From contig OX638132.1 of the NCBI GenBank assembly GCA_951804985.1, forward strand, positions 90,524,696 to 90,588,695: a stretch of DNA of 64,000 nucleotides, in the 5' to 3' direction. Each line of letters opens with the position of its first letter. Position 1 is the stretch's first letter. The DNA comes from Dryomyza anilis (Eukaryota; Arthropoda; Insecta; Diptera; Dryomyzidae). Below the pieces are notes generated by a model. The model had not been told where the DNA came from, made no database searches, and saw only the letters and a list, made by a program, of their open reading frames with translations. Both the position numbers and the translations under genes were made by a program. Of this stretch, positions 60,322 through 64,000 are shown piece by piece.

Positions 60322-62165
60322 CACCGAAAAAATAATGTATTAAACAAAAAAAAAATCTTTAAAATGAAATGTATTTGATTTATGTACATTCAAAAGCAAA
60401 AATTTGTTCTAACTTCATTTATGTATTTGTTTTTGTACGGAAAATAACTACATACATCATTTGTTTGTATTTTTATACATAATTTTATTACGTTGATATT
60501 AACTACACTTTTTATTTATTGAAATGTGTACAAAAATTTTTATTATAATGTGTATTTATTAAAGTGTCACAATACGAAAAATACAATATCCACTTTTATA
60601 ATTACAGCATTATTTAGTATTATTTTTACTACAATGCGTATTAATTAAAGTGTCACAAAAAGAAAAATGCAATAATTACATTTATATTTAACGCATTATG
60701 TAGTATTATTTTTACTGCACTGTGTTTTTATTAAATTGTCACAAAAATAAAAATACAATATCTACATTTATATTTAAAGCATTATGTAGTATTATATTTA
60801 CTGCACTGTGTTTTTATTAAAGTGTCACAAAAAGAAAAATACAATATCTGCATTTATATTTACAGCATTATGTAGTATTATTTTTACAATAATGCGTATT
60901 AATTAAAGTGTCACAAATAGAAAAAACCAATAATTACATTTATATTTAACGCATTATGTAGTATTATTTTTACATCAATGTGTTTTTATTAAAGTGTCAC
61001 AAAAAGAAAAATACAATATCTACATTTATATTTAACGCATTATGTAGTATTATTTTTACTGCAATGTGTATTTATTAAAGTGTCACAAAAAGAAAAATAC
61101 AATATCTACATTTATATTTACAGCATTATGTAGTATTATTTTTACTACAATGCGTATTTATTAAAGTGTCACGAAAAGAAAAATGCAATAATTACATTTA
61201 TATTTAACGCATTATGTAGTATTGTTTTTACAGCAATATGTTTTTATTAAAGTGTCACAAAAAGAAAAATACAGTATCTACATTTATATTTAACGCATTA
61301 TGTAGTATTATTTTTACTACAATGCGTACTTATTAAAGTGTCACAAAAAAGAAAAATGCAATAATTACATTTATATTTAAAGCATTATGTAGTATTTTTT
61401 TTTACTGAAATGTGTATTTATTAAAGTGGCACAAACAGAAAAATACAATAACTACATTTATATTTAAAGCATTATGTAGCATTATTTTTACTGCAATGTG
61501 TATTTATTAAAGTGGCACAAACAGAAAAATACAATAACTACATTTATATTTAAAGCATTATGTAGCATTATTTTTACTGCAATGTTTATTTATTAAAGTG
61601 TCACAAAAAGAAAAATACAATATCTACATTTATATTTACAGCATTATGTAGTATTATTTTTACTGCAATGTTTATTTATTAAAGTGTAACAAAAAGAAAA
61701 ATACAATGTCTACATTATTATTTAAAGCATTATGTAGTATTATTTTTACTACAATGCCTATTTATTAAAGTGTCACAAAAAGAAAAATGCAATAATTACA
61801 TTTATATTAAACGCATTATGTAGTATTATTTTTACTGCACTGTGTTTTTATTAAATAGTCACAAAATGAAAAATACAATATCTACATTTATATTTAACGC
61901 ATTATGTAGTATTATTTTTACTGCACTGTGTTTTTATTAAAGTGTCACAAAAAGAAAAATGCAATAATTACATTTATATTTAAAGCATTATGTAGTATTT
62001 TTTTTACTGCAATGTGTTTTTATTAAAGTGTCACAAAAAGAGAAATACAATATCTACATTTATATTTAAAGCATTATGTAGTAATTTTTTTACTGCAATG
62101 TGTATTTATTAAAGTGTCACAAAAAGAAAAATACAATATCTACATTTACTATTACTGCAGTAATT
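60322..62165. repeat. ~87-bp satellite array inside a TACTACAT-type MITE
   Basis: The left edge is a MITE-type end (ACACCGAAAAAATAATGTA). From about 60545 to 62150 a unit of about 87 bp repeats roughly 18 times: TTATTAAAGTGTCACAAAAA, GAAAAATACAATATCTACAT, TTATATTTAAAGCATTATG, TAGTATTATTTTTACTGCAA. Units alternate in details such as AATAATTACATT against AATATCTACATT, hinting at a two-unit higher order. It is non-coding. Confidence 0.88.
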
Positions 62166-64000
62166 CGCAGGGTAATTACAGGGTAATATTACAGGGTAAT
62201 GGAAACATGTGTACAGGATTAAGAATATGAGTATTCATGGTATAGTACGCATCATTTAGATGACTACTCAAAATATATATTTACATATAGTATAATCCTT
62301 GTTATAACTTACAATTACAACTAAACAAAGTATAAATAAAAAGCTATTAAAATACGACATAGATTTCTATGAATCTCTTTTCTAACACGTTTTATTATTT
62401 TTAAATTAAAACTCTAATAAAAATCTAGTGCATTCCGTGATCAATTCGCATGTCATACATAAAAGGAGAACAGAAACATGTTATCAGTTTAACCATTTAA
62501 ATTCTAATAAAACGTGACGATTGATGAACTGATATCGAGATTCAAAGACATTAGCGACGTGAAAAAAAAAAACTGAAACAATCAAGTAACAAAAAGCGAT
62601 TATTATTTTAAATAAAAATAACTTTCTATAGGTAGTAATAAAAAAATGGTTATTACTTAATGCATTCCACGGTAATGCATTGTTGAGTGATGCTTGTCAA
62701 ACAGCATATTCAAATTTATGCGTTGGTACGACAATATAATATGACAGCTGTCTAAAAATTACAAATACTATTTGTGCATTATTTTTGTTAAATATGTAAT
62801 TGTCAAAAGCTAAAAAATAACAATCAAATTAGTAACTAATATAGCAATAACAATAACAACAAGTGAAAAAAGAGAAATTATTCGACGATTACAAATTGAA
62901 GTGTGGCCCGTGAAAAGGCGACAAAAGACAGTAAGTGACTTGGGTTGAAATGAATTGAAAGACGGTCGGACTGACGACGAACAGTCAGTCAGTCGAAAAA
63001 GACGAAAAAGACAACACGATAGTCAGTTAAATAAAGAAATAATAGAAATACTTGGCACTAATGAATAAAATCGATCGAAAATGATTTTTTTCGAGTATCA
63101 TTTGGTGTTTGCGCCTTATTAGCCATATTATATTGTTATTTGGCATGGGCCAAAAATTTACAACAAAAATGTTTAAGTAGGTTTACAAAAACAAAAACAA
63201 ACAATACGGAGACGTTTATGTAGCTGGTATTCAGTATATTTGATTTATTCATATATTTGGCAATAATTCGTAGTGGTTTAAATTGGCATAAATTTAAGTG
63301 TGGAGTCGTGTTAATATTTCTTGGATTTTTTGGTAATGGGTGTTGTTACTGTTGGACACAATTGATTTAGAGTTTGGTAGATATTAAAGCAGTCGTTTAA
63401 TTGACGATATTTAAAATCAATTAATAATTTATGTAATTTACGAAATAATAGGTTTAAAAATTATAAAAAAGCCACCTTTTTGTGATAATAATAAAATTGA
63501 ATTGCAAAAAATATACATTGTCTGCTGTTGCCAAGCAGCTTTTTTTATCACCAGTCATATATTCGTGAAATTTACAATATCATATAATGCCATTGCATTG
63601 CACTTGGACTTGAGAAAAAAATCCGGTTTAAACACACCGTCCTACGGACAGACCATCGAACGAACGATACGGCTAATTGGTTAATGGTGCGGATTACATG
63701 AATTGCATAATTTTAACTTGCGAGAAATGCGGTAGGAATGCGTTTCTTATGATGTGTAGCAATTTTAATTCGTAAATATTTTTCACAAATTGTACACGTG
63801 GGTGGTGGTAGCAAGTAATGAATGCGAAAAATTAAAAAGTGTTTTATATCAGAAGCCTGAATTCCAACTATGAATGTGAGGTCCAAATGGAACACGTGGG
63901 TAATATGGAACAACATAACTTTTGCCTATACCACTTACAATATTTTAGTTCAATTAATGCACTCAGAAAAAATGCTCATAAAATCCCATTAAAATTTGTC
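62166..64000. other. Right end of window: unique sequence, possible untranslated exon
   Basis: There is no repeat match. At 62930 AAAAGACA|GTAAGT is a strong 5' splice-site consensus preceded by a purine-rich, GC-balanced stretch (62860-62930) that could be an untranslated first exon of a plus-strand gene to the right. There is no supporting coding sequence. No gene is otherwise seen. Confidence 0.25.

Noticed and set aside
60545..62150. CRISPR-like array (regular repeats of constant spacing)
   Set aside because: Repeats are contiguous with no unique spacers, in a eukaryotic context; it is a satellite.

Overview
This is an AT-rich eukaryotic nuclear window, almost certainly from a higher fly (Diptera, Brachycera). 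The evidence is short GT-AG introns of 53-63 nt, insect-specific gene families (Osiris/DUF1676 proteins and a gastrulation-defective-type serine protease), CAG/CAA-rich coding repeats, and dipteran repeat families: DINE-1/mini-me-like Helentrons with GTCY microsatellites, Tc1/mariner elements with MITEs, and a tRNA-derived SINE. I cannot name the species.

The coding content is small, and all well-supported genes lie on the + strand. They look like part of an Osiris cluster expanded by transposons: (1) the last exon of an Osiris gene at 2067-2485, whose first exon is probably left of the window; (2) a four-exon secreted chymotrypsin-fold protease with a GD_N-type N-terminus at 11598-13103; (3) a two-exon, glutamine-rich Osiris-like gene at 25937-31445; (4) a two-exon, shorter Osiris-like gene at 44131-48198. 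In genes 3 and 4 exon 1 ends in phase 1, and all three Osiris exons shown begin by completing a phase-1 codon, so the intron position upstream of the hydrophobic block is shared. Two weak exon candidates (51775-51827 on - and an untranslated donor near 62930 on +) are listed with low confidence.

The rest is mobile DNA and its decay. 1-5 kb: a palindrome-ended repeat family carrying a SINE, the Osiris exon, a Helentron 5' fragment and a DD37E transposon remnant. 6-8 kb: a DD37E element nested in a MITE. 8.7-11.1 kb: a composite element with internal tandem repeats. 13-24 kb: MITEs, DINE-1-like elements, hairpin MITEs and a Helentron-like element with a 15-bp minisatellite. 27-36 kb: two more such elements, a GATTAATCG cluster, a SINE and a solo LTR. 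37-41 kb: a truncated LTR, a foldback element carrying a third SINE, a hairpin MITE and a further MITE. The 44.5-46.3 kb part of the last Osiris-like intron is a higher-order tandem repeat. 48-52 kb: Helentron pieces, a decayed SINE and a TGAGTG-rich repeat. 54.1-55.4 kb: a dead Tc1/mariner transposon that appears to be the parent of the hairpin MITEs. 56.2-56.5 kb: a LINE reverse-transcriptase fragment. 60.3-62.2 kb: an ~87-bp satellite.

No CRISPR array, operon, rRNA or canonical tRNA gene was seen. Exon borders were chosen by reading splice consensus and phase by eye. No database search was possible, so family names rest on motif recognition.
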